Positions 1 to 8,916 of a stretch of DNA of 64,000 nt are shown in pieces; position 1 is the stretch's first letter, and every line of letters starts with the position of its first letter. A program made the position numbers and the translations under genes. A model generated the notes under the pieces. It had not been told where the DNA came from. It searched no databases and saw nothing but the letters and a program-made list of their open reading frames with translations. Where the stretch lies: the NCBI GenBank assembly GCA_963799245.1, contig CAWCWN010000003.1, positions 1,240,001 through 1,304,000 on the forward strand, read 5' to 3'. The DNA comes from CAWCWN01 sp963799245 (GTDB lineage: Bacteria; Chloroflexota; Ktedonobacteria; Ktedonobacterales; Ktedonobacteraceae).

Positions 1-1
1 T

Positions 2-499
2 GGCGGCATATTCGATAGTCTGGGGCAGGCCAAAGAGCGCGCAAAAACCCTCTTTGGTAACGATCAGCAGCAGGCGCACGCTCCTGCCAGAAGCAGTGGC
101 GTAGAGATGCCGGTAGAAGAGCCGGGCGGCGAGGAGCCGGAAGAGGAGATCGGTGAGCCGGTCAGCGGCGAGAATATTATAGTGAGCGACGACGTTCTAG
201 GCGTGCTGAAAACCTATCCAAAGATCGAGGCTTTGCTCTCTACAGGCCGGCCAACGTTCTCACTTCAAGAGGTCAGCGCGGCGACCGGCTTCGGCGTGAA
301 ATTGCTGGCAAATCGCCTTGCCAAAGGTGAGTTAAAACATCCAGCGCGCAATGACATGCGCATCACCAGAGAATCGCTTTTGTCCTGGCTAAAAACCGCT
401 CCGGCGGCGCGCCAGGGCGGCAAGCAAAGAGGTAAAGTCGTGGCGTTCAAAGCCGGCCAGGGCGAAGGGCAGTTGGAGATGTCCGGCGGCCGCACATGA
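2..499 (+). CDS. Partial protein with C-terminal winged-helix/HTH-like domain
   Basis: The reading frame is open from the left edge, so the start lies outside the window; about 165 residues are visible. The first part is polar and Gln/Ala-rich, followed by a Glu/Gly/Pro-rich acidic linker, then a compact domain (visible residues about 70-135) that begins with a Phe-Ser-Leu-Gln-Glu-Val helix and resembles the MerR/excisionase type of winged helix. The tail is Lys/Arg/Gln-rich. I infer DNA binding from the fold-like pattern only; no specific family or target can be named. A methionine at 107 would give a 130-residue protein, but the open frame upstream encodes plausible protein, so the longer partial reading is preferred. 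Confidence 0.6.
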   Translation, partial: GGIFDSLGQAKERAKTLFGNDQQQAHAPARSSGVEMPVEEPGGEEPEEEIGEPVSGENIIVSDDVLGVLKTYPKIEALLSTGRPTFSLQEVSAATGFGVKLLANRLAKGELKHPARNDMRITRESLLSWLKTAPAARQGGKQRGKVVAFKAGQGEGQLEMSGGRT

Positions 500-606
500 T
501 CTCAATCTGATATCTCGGCACAAAAGGCGCGCGACTACCTGCGAACATAACCCCTGAAGGCCGCAGCCGGAGGACTGCCGCGGCCGTAGAAAAAGCCCCC
601 CAAATA

Positions 607-615
607 TGCTACAAT
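607..615 (+). promoter_or_regulatory. Extended -10 promoter element
   Basis: TGCTACAAT forms an extended -10 (TGn plus TACAAT) about 45 bases before the TTG start at 658. I see no convincing -35 hexamer, which is tolerated in extended -10 promoters. Confidence 0.45.
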
Positions 616-657
616 AAGGAAAGTATTATCCCTAGCTAATATTGGGAGGCTTTTGCC

Positions 658-1023
658 TTGAGCAATTTCTATACACCTGGTTCCGGCAATGGATCGTCGT
701 CAAATGGTAGTTCGTTTGTGAGTCGTCGTGAAATACGTGCAAGCAATGCCACCGGGGCTCTACCCGCGGTCAGTATCGGCAGCAGCGGGCGAGGGTACGC
801 AGGGCAGTTCGATTTCGAGGCTATGCTGGTCTCCCTGCATGAGTTGTTTGAACACGATCGGCAGGTTGCGAGCCAGGCCGATGGCACACGCTGCGGTATC
901 TGCTACCTGCATTTTTCGCTCGCTGAGCTACATTACCGCGAAGAAGGCTTCTATACATGCGCTGATTGCGAGCGCACGCTGGGTAAACACTCGTTGCCCA
1001 TGTTGAGACAGCAACAAAAATAG
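658..1023 (+). CDS. Small zinc-ribbon-like hypothetical protein
   Basis: A 121-residue protein starting at TTG, chosen because GGGAGG sits about 10 bases upstream and an extended -10 precedes it. The N-terminal 45 residues are Ser/Gly-rich and probably disordered. The C-terminal half carries two CxxC pairs (Cys-Gly-Ile-Cys and Cys-Ala-Asp-Cys, about 20 residues apart) that could bind one zinc ion. Between them is a hydrophobic stretch with His and Glu. No enzyme motif is present. It stands alone between a plus-strand partial gene and the oppositely oriented deformylase, so context gives no function. A regulatory or nucleic-acid-binding role is possible but unproven. Confidence 0.65.
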   Translation: MSNFYTPGSGNGSSSNGSSFVSRREIRASNATGALPAVSIGSSGRGYAGQFDFEAMLVSLHELFEHDRQVASQADGTRCGICYLHFSLAELHYREEGFYTCADCERTLGKHSLPMLRQQQK

Positions 1024-1054
1024 TGCAGGGGGGTGGTAATAGAGGAGCCGGGCG

Positions 1055-1564
1055 CTACTCTATCACCGCCTCCTTTTCTAACTCCTCCTCCTCCTCCTCG
1101 CGTACCTCGCGCAAGTCTTCTGGCCGATCCAGGCGATCCAGGAAGAGGATGCCGTCCAGGTGATCGATCTCATGCTGCAGGATACGGGCAAACCAGCCTT
1201 CGGCGTTCACCTTTATAGACTTACCTCGCACGTCCTGCCCCTTGACCACAATTTTTTCGGCCCGGCGGATATTGTCGCCGGCATAACCGGGAATACTCAG
1301 ACAGCCTTCTGTCCCCAGCACCTCGCCTTCGGCTTTAACGATCTCTGGATTGACCATGGCCACTTTGTGGTCTTCGTACTCGGCAACGAAGATGCGCAGC
1401 GACTGGGCAATCTGGGGGGCCGCCAGCCCCACCCCGGCTGACGCGTGCATTGTTTCGAACATATCATCGACCAGCTTCTGGATCGATGGGTCAAAGCGAT
1501 GAAGCTTTTTTGCTTTGCGGCGCAGGATTGGATTCTCTGCTGTAATAATTTTATGTAGTGCCAT
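1055..1564 (-). CDS. def: Peptide deformylase
   Basis: Removes the formyl group from the N-terminal methionine of new proteins, in the cytoplasm at the ribosome. The 169-residue length is normal. All three family motifs are visible: GVGLAAPQ at residues 44-51, EGCLS at 86-90 with the metal-binding Cys88, and HEIDH at 131-135 giving two His ligands and the catalytic Glu. The C-terminus is an unusual run of Glu residues (about 155-165), common as an acidic tail but not needed for catalysis. The gene is divergent from tilS and convergent with the zinc-ribbon gene. The start ATG is the only good one and agrees with family N-termini. Confidence 0.96.
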   Translation of the reverse strand: MALHKIITAENPILRRKAKKLHRFDPSIQKLVDDMFETMHASAGVGLAAPQIAQSLRIFVAEYEDHKVAMVNPEIVKAEGEVLGTEGCLSIPGYAGDNIRRAEKIVVKGQDVRGKSIKVNAEGWFARILQHEIDHLDGILFLDRLDRPEDLREVREEEEEELEKEAVIE

Positions 1565-1702
1565 AAATGCTGTTCCCTACCTACAGACTGGCTGAGGGCA
1601 TGATACAAAGTGCCCCGACAAACCTCAAAACCCATCGAGAGGACATAGACCCAATGGGGTATAATTGCCTATATCGTATCACATCTCCCAATAGGCGTAA
1701 AC

Positions 1703-3169
1703 ATGCTAGCAGCTACTGTGGCTTATATCGAACGCTACCAGCTCTTACCTGCTGACGGGACCATCATCGTCGCCGTCTCCGGAGGAGCTGACTCGCTCTG
1801 CCTCCTGCACATCCTGCACCGGCTCTGCGGACATCCCACGAAACGCTATCCCTTGCTACACCTGCATGTGGCGCACCTCAATCATAGATTGCGCGGCGCC
1901 GCCAGCGCCGCAGATGCGGCCTTTGTTGCACAGATTGCCGCAAACTGGGAGCTGCCCGTCACACTGGGTGAGATTGACGTGGCCGCCCTGGCCCGCAAGG
2001 AGAAGCGTTCGCTGGAAGATGCCGCGCGCGTGGCCCGTTATCGCTTTTTGCGCTCTCTGGCAGACGGACGACGGATCGCCGTGGCGCATCATGCCGATGA
2101 CCAGGCGGAGACCCTGCTGCTGCAGTGGCTGCGCGGCACAGGCCTGGCCAGTGGTATGCTGCCGCTCCAGCAGGATATTGTGCGGCCCCTTTTAGCGGCG
2201 TATAAGGCAGAAATACTGCTCTATTGCCAGCAGCACGGCCTGCGGCCACTGCAGGACGCGAGCAATTTCGATCCCCGTTTCATGCGTAACCGCGTTCGCC
2301 ATGAGCTTCTGCCCCTGCTGGAGTCAATGAACCCCGCTATACGCGCGACCCTCTTACGCAATGCGGAGGTCGCGCGCGTGGATGCAGAATGGATAGAGGC
2401 CCAGGTTGACAGCGCCTGGCCGGCAGTTGTGAGCGCGGAAGGGGCGGCCAGCATCGAGCTGGCCGCCGACGCGCTGCTGGCTCTGCCGTTGAGCATACAA
2501 CGACACCTCCTGCGGCGAGCCACGGCCCGGCTATGCCTGGGGCAATCGCCACTGGAACTCCGCCACTATGTATTGCTTGAACAACTTCTCCAGCGCGAAC
2601 AGCTTGCCCGGGGCACGTCACAACAACTGGACTTAGCGGGAGGGTTACACGTTCACTGTGCCGGGCGCGTCCTTGTATTTGAACATACCTCAACGCATAG
2701 ACGGGCAGAGGCCACCTTCTCCAAGGCGGCGGCGGGGCAGCTATTACCGCTACCCGGTCGCGTAAGGATTGAGGGCACCCCCTGGACGGCGGTGGCGGAA
2801 TTTGTATCAGGCGCATGCCTGCAAGAGGTGCAGCAGGCCTTGAGCGCTGAGGATTGGCCGCGAGTGTGGCGATTGCTTCCGCCAGCTCGTCATACTGTAT
2901 ATATCGATGCCGAGCGCATCGATGTATGTCTAGAGGTACGCACACGGCGGCCAGGCGATCGAATTCAGCCCTTAGGGATGGCGCATGAGAAAAAAGTGCA
3001 GGATGTGCTTGTAGATGCCCATGTCGCTCGCGCGGAGCGCGCGTCTGTACCACTCTTTTTTGCTCCATTCCATTGTGTGTGGCTGGCTGGTATTTGTCTG
3101 GATGAGCGGGTGAAGCTTGGCAGTAAAACACGCAGGATCATACGGCTTTCCGTTGAACGCAGTGAGTAG
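1703..3169 (+). CDS. tilS: tRNA(Ile)-lysidine synthetase
   Basis: Attaches lysine to C34 of tRNA-Ile(CAU), turning it into an AUA reader. The N-terminal PP-loop ATPase motif SGGADS is at residues 26-31, and the following regions match the TilS nucleotide-binding fold, including HHADDQAETLL and the RNRVRHELLP segment. The C-terminal part (about 380-488) matches the TilS C-terminal tRNA-binding region, ending with GDRIQPLGM-like and KVQDVLVDAHV-like sequence. 488 residues is typical for the long form. A TATAAT at 1660-1665 may serve as -10. It is followed after about 60 bases by hpt, the usual tilS-hpt order found in many bacteria, where ftsH often comes next; here ftsH is not adjacent. Confidence 0.95.
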   Translation: MLAATVAYIERYQLLPADGTIIVAVSGGADSLCLLHILHRLCGHPTKRYPLLHLHVAHLNHRLRGAASAADAAFVAQIAANWELPVTLGEIDVAALARKEKRSLEDAARVARYRFLRSLADGRRIAVAHHADDQAETLLLQWLRGTGLASGMLPLQQDIVRPLLAAYKAEILLYCQQHGLRPLQDASNFDPRFMRNRVRHELLPLLESMNPAIRATLLRNAEVARVDAEWIEAQVDSAWPAVVSAEGAASIELAADALLALPLSIQRHLLRRATARLCLGQSPLELRHYVLLEQLLQREQLARGTSQQLDLAGGLHVHCAGRVLVFEHTSTHRRAEATFSKAAAGQLLPLPGRVRIEGTPWTAVAEFVSGACLQEVQQALSAEDWPRVWRLLPPARHTVYIDAERIDVCLEVRTRRPGDRIQPLGMAHEKKVQDVLVDAHVARAERASVPLFFAPFHCVWLAGICLDERVKLGSKTRRIIRLSVERSE

Positions 3170-3200
3170 TTTCACGGCAGGCAGGCAGGCAAGAATAGAG

Positions 3201-3206
3201 TATAAT
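3201..3206 (+). promoter_or_regulatory. -10 element upstream of hpt
   Basis: TATAAT just before hpt. Transcription would begin near 3213, which argues against longer hpt starts (3117) and favours ATG 3231 preceded by GAGGTG. No clear -35 is visible. Confidence 0.45.
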
Positions 3207-3230
3207 ACAGATATGATGGATGAGGTGAAC

Positions 3231-3824
3231 ATGCATGACGACATTTCCGAAGTACTGATACCCGGGGAAGACATACGCAATAAGGTTGTCGAGCTGGGTG
3301 AGCGTATCACCCACGACTACAAAGGGAGGAATTTGTTATTACTGGGAACGCTCAAAGGCGCCGTGCCGTTCATCGCAGACCTGGCGCGGGCCATTGCGCT
3401 GCCACTTGAAATTGACTACATGGCTATTTCCAGTTATGGCAATAGTAGTCATTCAAGTGGCGTGGTGCGCATCCTCAAAGATCTAGAAGGCCCGATTGAT
3501 CAGAAGCATGTATTAATTGTTGAGGATATTGTCGATAGCGGGCTGACGCTCCACTACCTGATGGATGTATTGCGCCAGCGTCGCCCTCTCAGCCTGTGCG
3601 TCTGCGCGCTCTTAGATAAAGGGCGTGAGCGTGTCAAGGTAGTCAAACTGGACTACACCGGCTTTCGCATTCCTGATCGTTTCGTCGTAGGCTACGGCCT
3701 TGACTATGCTCAGCGCTACCGTAACCTGCCTTATATCGGTATTCTGAAACCATCCGTGTATGAAGGTGAGGGGGAGAGTCCGCAGGCTGAACATCGTAGT
3801 CCCCTGGAGCAGCAATCCCCCTAG
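3231..3824 (+). CDS. hpt: Hypoxanthine phosphoribosyltransferase
   Basis: Converts hypoxanthine or guanine plus PRPP to the nucleotide in purine salvage. The PRPP-binding loop VLIVEDIVDSGLTL lies near residues 95-108, with the paired acidic residues that contact ribose. The family's SSYGNS-like flexible loop and the LDKGRER and IPDRFVVGYGLDY segments are present. ATG 3231 (197 residues) is chosen because the TATAAT at 3201 places the transcript start just upstream and GAGGTG precedes it; ATG 3213 is an alternative that would be nearly leaderless. The C-terminal 20 residues are a Glu/Pro/Gln-rich extension. It follows tilS and is convergent with ppk1. Confidence 0.93.
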   Translation: MHDDISEVLIPGEDIRNKVVELGERITHDYKGRNLLLLGTLKGAVPFIADLARAIALPLEIDYMAISSYGNSSHSSGVVRILKDLEGPIDQKHVLIVEDIVDSGLTLHYLMDVLRQRRPLSLCVCALLDKGRERVKVVKLDYTGFRIPDRFVVGYGLDYAQRYRNLPYIGILKPSVYEGEGESPQAEHRSPLEQQSP

Positions 3825-3895
3825 GCGAGGCCCGCTCCCACAATCCCCCCTCTTTTCCGCGGGCGCGCAGCGCTGCAGCAGAACGGTGGTTCGTA

Positions 3896-6076
3896 TTAAC
3901 CAGATGGCAGAGCACTGATGATAATGTCATCATCGTCAGGGCCTGAGGCAAAGAGAGGATGATCGATAAACCAGGCCTGGCTATCCAGAGGGGGCTCGCC
4001 CTCCCGTGGATGAACATGTACGTATCTGCCATCGGGCAACAACTCGCTGGCGTTGACGGTATCGGCCAGGATGATTTTCAAGACATCTTCGCGGATGGCC
4101 TCGCGCAAAAGGGGATCTTCAATCGGAAAGAGCGTTTCAACGCGGCCATCCAGGTTACGCTGCATCATGTCAGCGCTGCCCATGAAGATCTCTTCATGGC
4201 CGTTGTTGCCAAAGAAGAAAATGCGGCTATGCTCCAGGAAACGCCCAACCAGGCTCCTGACACGAATATTTTCACTGATGCCGGGTATACCCGGGCGCAG
4301 GCAGCAGATGCCGCGTACGATCAGATCGATACTGACCCCCGCGCTTGATGCTCTGTAGAGGGCGTGAATGACCGCCGGGTCAACAAGCGCGTTCATTTTA
4401 AAGATCAGGCGCCCGCTCCCATACTTCTTGTGGATGCGTATCTCTCGCTCGATGCGTTCGATGATACCCTGCCGCAGGCCTACGGGTGCCACCAGTAATT
4501 TGCGATAGACATGCAGGCGCGAGTAGCCCGTCAGTAGGTTAAAGAGATCGGTCGCATCCGCGCCGATATCGGGACAGCACGTGAAGAGGCCGAAGTCTTC
4601 GTAGATGCGCGCCGTCGTGGCATTGTAGTTGCCTGTGCCAAGATGTATATAGCGCCGTAAACCATCTTCCTCCCTGCGCACCACCATCGCTACCTTCGCG
4701 TGGGTCTTCAAACCAACCAGGCCATACACGACATGTACGCCTGCCTGTTCCAGGGCCCTGGCCCACTCGATGTTATTCTCCTCGTCAAAACGTGCCTTTA
4801 ATTCTACCAGAACAGCGACCTGCTTGCCGTTCTCTGCCGCCTCGAGCAGCATGTTCACAACGGGTGAATTGGAGCCAACGCGGTAGAGCGTCTGTTTGAT
4901 GGCTAACACCTGCGGGTCATGCGCGGCGGCCTGGATAAATTCGACCACTGAATTGAAGCTGTCGTAGGGGTGATGCATCAAAATATCCTGCTGGCGCATC
5001 ACCGCGAAGAGATCCTGTTCTTTGCGCAGGATCGCCGGCAGGTGGGGAGTAAAGGGGGAATCCTTCAAATGCGGGCGGTCCAGGCTATATAACTCCATCA
5101 GGTCGGCTAATCCCAGCGGGCCATCGATAATCGACATATCGGCAGGAGAGATCTCCATGTTGTCGAGGAGCAGGCTACGAATACGCACCGGCATGGAGGG
5201 GTTGACGGCCAGGTCTACTACCGAGCCGAAGCGACGCGAGCGCAGGCTCTGCTCGATCGACTCAAGCAGGTCGTAAGCTTCATCCTCCTGCAATTCGATA
5301 TCCGCGTCGCGTAACACCCGGAAGGGATAGGACTCCCACACCTCAAAGCCCGGGAAGAGCCGGTTGAGGTGAGCGGCAATGATTTGCTCAATCCACACGA
5401 AAACCACGGTCTGTAAATCCTCGTCGGTAGCAGGTACATGCACCAGGCGGGGCAGGCTGGGCGGAACTTTGACGCGCGCGAAACGGGGCTCACTATGCCC
5501 CGGGTCGGTAATCGCGACCGCCAAATTCAAGCTGCGGTTAGAGATGTGAGGGAAGGGATGACCCGGATCGACGGCCAGGGGCGTCAGGACAGGGAAGATT
5601 TCGCGTTCAAAATAGGCGAGCATCAGCTCACGTTGAGTCTTATCCAGATCCTCATAGTTCAGAATGTAGATATGTTGCTCGGCCAGCAGGGGCAGCAGCG
5701 TATTCAGCCAGTACTGGTGAACCTCGTGGTTAAGATCTTCCAGGCACTTGCGCACCGCGCGCAGCTGCTGCTCCGGCGTCAAACCATCCGGGCTCAGCGC
5801 GGTTACATGCGCCGCGATTTGATCCTTGAGACCCGCCAGACGAATCATTATAAATTCATCGAGGTTAGAGTCGTAGATCGAAATGAATTTGACACGTTCG
5901 AGTAATGGATGGCGCTTATGCCGCGCCTGGTCAAATACCCGGCGATTGAATTCGATCCAGCTCAATTCTCGATTTATATACAGCTCAGGTTTATCAAAAT
6001 CCAAAGCTTCAGTAGAGGTTGTATCGTTTTGATGCATGTTCTTGTCTTTTCTGTGGCGTTCAGACTTTGTCTTCAT
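3896..6076 (-). CDS. ppk1: Polyphosphate kinase
   Basis: Makes inorganic polyphosphate from ATP and can run in reverse. The 726-residue protein has the full PPK1 order: N-terminal helical domain (ELSWIEFNRRV near residue 35), head domain, and two C-terminal phospholipase-D-like domains. The segment GLKTHAKVAMVVRR contains His459, matching the histidine that is phosphorylated in the PPK1 family, and the tail has the RGICCLRPGIPG motif. ATG 6076 is chosen over 6121 because AGGGGGT lies ideally before it. It is a single-gene unit convergent with hpt and divergent from the zinc-ribbon kinase. Polyphosphate often supports stress survival; regulation is not visible here. Confidence 0.96.
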   Translation of the reverse strand: MKTKSERHRKDKNMHQNDTTSTEALDFDKPELYINRELSWIEFNRRVFDQARHKRHPLLERVKFISIYDSNLDEFIMIRLAGLKDQIAAHVTALSPDGLTPEQQLRAVRKCLEDLNHEVHQYWLNTLLPLLAEQHIYILNYEDLDKTQRELMLAYFEREIFPVLTPLAVDPGHPFPHISNRSLNLAVAITDPGHSEPRFARVKVPPSLPRLVHVPATDEDLQTVVFVWIEQIIAAHLNRLFPGFEVWESYPFRVLRDADIELQEDEAYDLLESIEQSLRSRRFGSVVDLAVNPSMPVRIRSLLLDNMEISPADMSIIDGPLGLADLMELYSLDRPHLKDSPFTPHLPAILRKEQDLFAVMRQQDILMHHPYDSFNSVVEFIQAAAHDPQVLAIKQTLYRVGSNSPVVNMLLEAAENGKQVAVLVELKARFDEENNIEWARALEQAGVHVVYGLVGLKTHAKVAMVVRREEDGLRRYIHLGTGNYNATTARIYEDFGLFTCCPDIGADATDLFNLLTGYSRLHVYRKLLVAPVGLRQGIIERIEREIRIHKKYGSGRLIFKMNALVDPAVIHALYRASSAGVSIDLIVRGICCLRPGIPGISENIRVRSLVGRFLEHSRIFFFGNNGHEEIFMGSADMMQRNLDGRVETLFPIEDPLLREAIREDVLKIILADTVNASELLPDGRYVHVHPREGEPPLDSQAWFIDHPLFASGPDDDDIIISALPSG

Positions 6077-6223
6077 TCTATCACCCCCTGAAAGCAACAG
6101 ACAACTGTTGTTCAGGAGCATCCTGCTGAACTGCAGCGAATTTCAACGTATAATCTGCTTTTTGCAGCCCAAATGCGTCTATACTTAAAGAAAGAGAACA
6201 AGAAAATGGGGGGAGCCATGCAT

Positions 6224-7678
6224 ATGATTGCTTCTGAACGCTACTGTATAAGTTGTGGCGCGGCCAATGCACGGGGGGCCTCGCTGTGCTTCGCGTGTGG
6301 CCGCTCTCTCAAAATCACAACCCCCCTTACCTTCAGCGCGCCCTCAACTGCTCTGCTGCTGGGGCGCTACCGCATTCTCAGCCAGGTGGGCAAAGGCGGC
6401 TTCAGCGCGGTTTATAGAGCAGAAGATGCGCAGTCCGGCAATCGGCTGGTAGCGATTAAAGCGATTACCCTGAGCGGCCTTAAACCGCATGAGGTGATAG
6501 AGGCGACCGAGGCTTTTAATCGTGAGACGCAGCTGTTAGCTGGCCTCAAGCATCCCAATCTACCATGCGTTTACAATCATTTCGCGGACCGGGAGTGCTG
6601 GTACCTGGTGATGAATTTTATTGAAGGGAAGACACTGGAGAAACACCTGGAAGCAATGCATGCTGGGCGGATGCCGGTCGGCGAAGTCTTTGAGCTTGGC
6701 CTCTTGCTCTGCTCCTTACTTGAATACCTGCACACGCGCCAGCCGCCCATTATTTTTCGCGACCTCAAGCCTACCAATGTTATGCTAACGCCTGATGGCC
6801 GTATTACCCTCATCGACTTCGGCATCGCGCGTCGCTTTAAGCCAGGCCAGGCCAGGGATACCATGCCCTTTGGCTCACCTGGCTATGCGGCCCCGGAGCA
6901 GTATGGCAAAGCGCAGACGACGCCGCGCACAGATATCTACAGCCTGGGAGTCATCCTGCACCAGCTGTTAACCGGGAATGATCCTACTCAGACCCCCTTT
7001 CGCTTCGCACCTCTCCACCTGCAAGATCAGCCGGCGCTGGAGGGACTTGAAGCATTGATTTTGCAGATGTTAGAGCTGGATCCCGCCAGGAGACCTGCGA
7101 GCGTGGTTATGGTCAAGAACGAGCTGCTGCGTATAAGCAATGCCTGGTCCAGGCAACACCTCTACGGCCTGCAGGTTCAGCTGAGCGCTGGTCAGCAGCA
7201 GCCGCTTTCCTGGCAGGCGGCGCTGCCCGGCAGCCAGAGCGGGCCCGCCGCTGGTAGTAGCAGCGGGCAGGTTCAGGTGAGCGCTGGCCAGCAGCTTGCG
7301 CCCCGGGTCAGTGGCATGTATGGCCCCACGGGGGGGCAAAATCCATCCAGGCAGCGCAACAAGTGGGCGGTTGCTAGCCTCACTTTAGCTTTTGTAAGCA
7401 TTTTCCTCCCGCTTTTGACCTGTATCACCGCTACGCTTCCTTATGGTTATAGCCTGAGTGGCACCCATTTCGGGTATTTCTCCCTGGCCCTGCTCATGTT
7501 GATCCCGGCCGTCCTGGCGATTATTTTTGGGCATATTGGCCTTCGCAAAGCTCAAACGGTACCAGCTATGAGCGCGAGCGGGGACGTCGCCCTGACCGGT
7601 ATGGTTATTGGCTATATCTTTGGTTCTATCTACCTGGGATTTCTCTGTATGCTCATGGCGTTTTTGTTTATCAGGTAA
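6224..7678 (+). CDS. Zinc-ribbon Ser/Thr protein kinase with membrane tail (DUF4190-like)
   Basis: A 484-residue signalling kinase. Cys 8, 11, 22 and 25 form an N-terminal zinc ribbon. The kinase domain spans about 48-310: Gly-rich loop GKGGFSAVY, VAIK lysine, catalytic loop FRDLKPTN with Asp180, IDFG metal motif, and APEQYG activation segment end. The usual His of the HRD motif is Phe178, an odd but internally consistent change since Asp180, Lys and Asn are kept. A Gln/Ser/Gly-rich linker follows, then three or four membrane segments (about 395-484) resembling DUF4190. The kinase is therefore probably cytoplasmic and anchored at its C-terminus. ATG 6224 is preferred to 6218 because GGAG is 8 bases upstream rather than 2. 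Confidence 0.9.
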   Translation: MIASERYCISCGAANARGASLCFACGRSLKITTPLTFSAPSTALLLGRYRILSQVGKGGFSAVYRAEDAQSGNRLVAIKAITLSGLKPHEVIEATEAFNRETQLLAGLKHPNLPCVYNHFADRECWYLVMNFIEGKTLEKHLEAMHAGRMPVGEVFELGLLLCSLLEYLHTRQPPIIFRDLKPTNVMLTPDGRITLIDFGIARRFKPGQARDTMPFGSPGYAAPEQYGKAQTTPRTDIYSLGVILHQLLTGNDPTQTPFRFAPLHLQDQPALEGLEALILQMLELDPARRPASVVMVKNELLRISNAWSRQHLYGLQVQLSAGQQQPLSWQAALPGSQSGPAAGSSSGQVQVSAGQQLAPRVSGMYGPTGGQNPSRQRNKWAVASLTLAFVSIFLPLLTCITATLPYGYSLSGTHFGYFSLALLMLIPAVLAIIFGHIGLRKAQTVPAMSASGDVALTGMVIGYIFGSIYLGFLCMLMAFLFIR

Positions 7679-7736
7679 GTTCTAGCTGAAGTAGAAACAG
7701 TCAGGTTATATACAGCAACATTCTACATTTCTCCTA

Positions 7737-7766
7737 TTGTCAAGCCTTGACCGGTTATGCTATACT
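7737..7766 (+). promoter_or_regulatory. Promoter of tRNA-Pro
   Basis: TTGTCA and TATACT separated by 18 bases, upstream of the tRNA gene at 7883. A leader of about 110 bases would need processing. Confidence 0.5.
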
Positions 7767-7882
7767 AAGCTTGAGCAGGGGAGGTGTTTAGCATCGCCTG
7801 GCAGCAATGTTCAGCGAGGCCAACACTTATTCTTATGTTTTAGCAATCGTTGGCGATAAATCACTTGCACGGTTTGTCCAAC

Positions 7883-7959
7883 CGGGGTGTAGCGCAGTCG
7901 GCTAGCGCGCAGCGTTCGGGACGCTGAGGTCGGAGGTTCAAGTCCTCTCACCCCGACCA
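7883..7959 (+). tRNA. tRNA-Pro (anticodon CGG)
   Basis: A full cloverleaf can be drawn: acceptor CGGGGTG pairs perfectly with CACCCCG, D stem GCGC/GCGC, anticodon stem CAGCG/CGCTG with loop TTCGGGA (anticodon CGG, reading CCG), T stem GGAGG/CCTCT with loop TTCAAGT. Discriminator A is followed by an encoded CCA at 7957-7959. Confidence 0.95.
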
Positions 7960-8082
7960 GGATGGCACAAAATTCCTTGATGTCGGCTAACTCTTATGAA
8001 GATAAGGGTGCTGCAAACAAAGAAGTGTCATAAAACGTTTTCAGGTTATGCGAGTAGTTCTAGTAATAGAAGGAGTTTTGGA

Positions 8083-8265
8083 ATGCGGACAAGTCAGATG
8101 CATTTAACTGCTTATGCAGGGCGTTGTCATCTGATGCCTGCCTGCGCCGCACCTGCTATGCAGGGTCGGGTGACAGCCAGCAAATGTTCCGCCGTGCCTG
8201 ACTCACCTGGACGTGCAAGGCGCTTACATTCGTTTCCATCTAGTCGTCGTCACAGACGGCAGTAG
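8083..8265 (+). CDS. Possible small basic Cys/Arg-rich peptide
   Basis: A 60-codon frame starting at ATG 8083, preceded by AGAAGGAG at an ideal 8-base spacing. The predicted peptide is basic, with four Cys, two His and an Arg/Ser-rich tail, and resembles no family I know. The strong ribosome binding site is the only good support; composition could equally arise from non-coding DNA. It lies in the roughly 410-base gap between tRNA-Pro and the HNH gene, which otherwise shows no clear feature. Treat as a candidate only. Confidence 0.25.
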   Translation: MRTSQMHLTAYAGRCHLMPACAAPAMQGRVTASKCSAVPDSPGRARRLHSFPSSRRHRRQ

Positions 8266-8370
8266 AAGCTGAGGGGGTCGGAACACTCCCCTTCGCCACC
8301 CGTACCTCACGCTTCTTCCTCGCTGTCTGTTGTGATTATCGGCTCTGACAGAGAGGAAAGGAAGCCATTC

Positions 8371-8916
8371 ATGCCTGTTCTTGTATTGAATTCCTCGCTA
8401 CAGCCTCTCTCGGTCATTCCAGAGCGCCGCCTCATCGTGCTGCTGTCAAAGCAGAAAGTCACCTTTGTAGATGAGCGTGTTCGTAGCTTGATCGAAGAGA
8501 GTATTGAAGCTCGACGACTTGAGCTGGAGCGACCCGTGATTGTGCAGCTCCTGGCCAATGTGCGGGTACCTCGCGTAGCTCTGCAGCCGACTCGCGCGAA
8601 TATCCTGTTGCGCGACGATGAAACGTGCCAGTATTGTGGTAAACGCAGCCGCGATCTGACGCTTGATCATATTATTCCCCGCTCGCGAGGTGGCAAGAGT
8701 ACATGGGAGAATCTCGTTGCCTCTTGCAAACTCTGCAATGGGAAAAAAGGCAACCGCCTGCTGAAAGAGGTGAATATGCGCCTGTTGCGGCAGCCGCGTC
8801 CCCTTGCGCAGGAGTACGCCGGTTTCTTCCTGCTGCGCTACCCCAAGCTGCGTGAGGCCTACGAGGAATTCCTTATGAGCGCCCATGGTGGTTCACTGCG
8901 CGGTTTATCGGCGTAA
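8371..8916 (+). CDS. HNH endonuclease family protein
   Basis: A 181-residue protein with an N-terminal region of about 75 residues typical of stand-alone bacterial HNH proteins (start VLVLNSSLQPLSV), followed by the HNH/zinc module: CQYCG, then LDHIIPRSRGG with the catalytic His, then NLVASCKLCNGKKGNR. Four Cys form the structural zinc site. ATG 8371 is chosen because AAAGGAAG lies just upstream and family members start with this segment. The family is widespread in Chloroflexota and Cyanobacteria and its biological role is not well defined; it is not necessarily a restriction or homing enzyme. No restriction, toxin or intron context is present. Confidence 0.88.
   Translation: MPVLVLNSSLQPLSVIPERRLIVLLSKQKVTFVDERVRSLIEESIEARRLELERPVIVQLLANVRVPRVALQPTRANILLRDDETCQYCGKRSRDLTLDHIIPRSRGGKSTWENLVASCKLCNGKKGNRLLKEVNMRLLRQPRPLAQEYAGFFLLRYPKLREAYEEFLMSAHGGSLRGLSA

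Noticed and set aside
2337..3131. 264-residue minus-strand frame opposite tilS
   Set aside because: Antisense shadow of a clearly recognised gene; Pro/Arg/Ala-rich with no motif.
8332..8916. HNH gene as part of a restriction or homing system
   Set aside because: No methyltransferase, intron or intein context; the protein matches a common stand-alone family.
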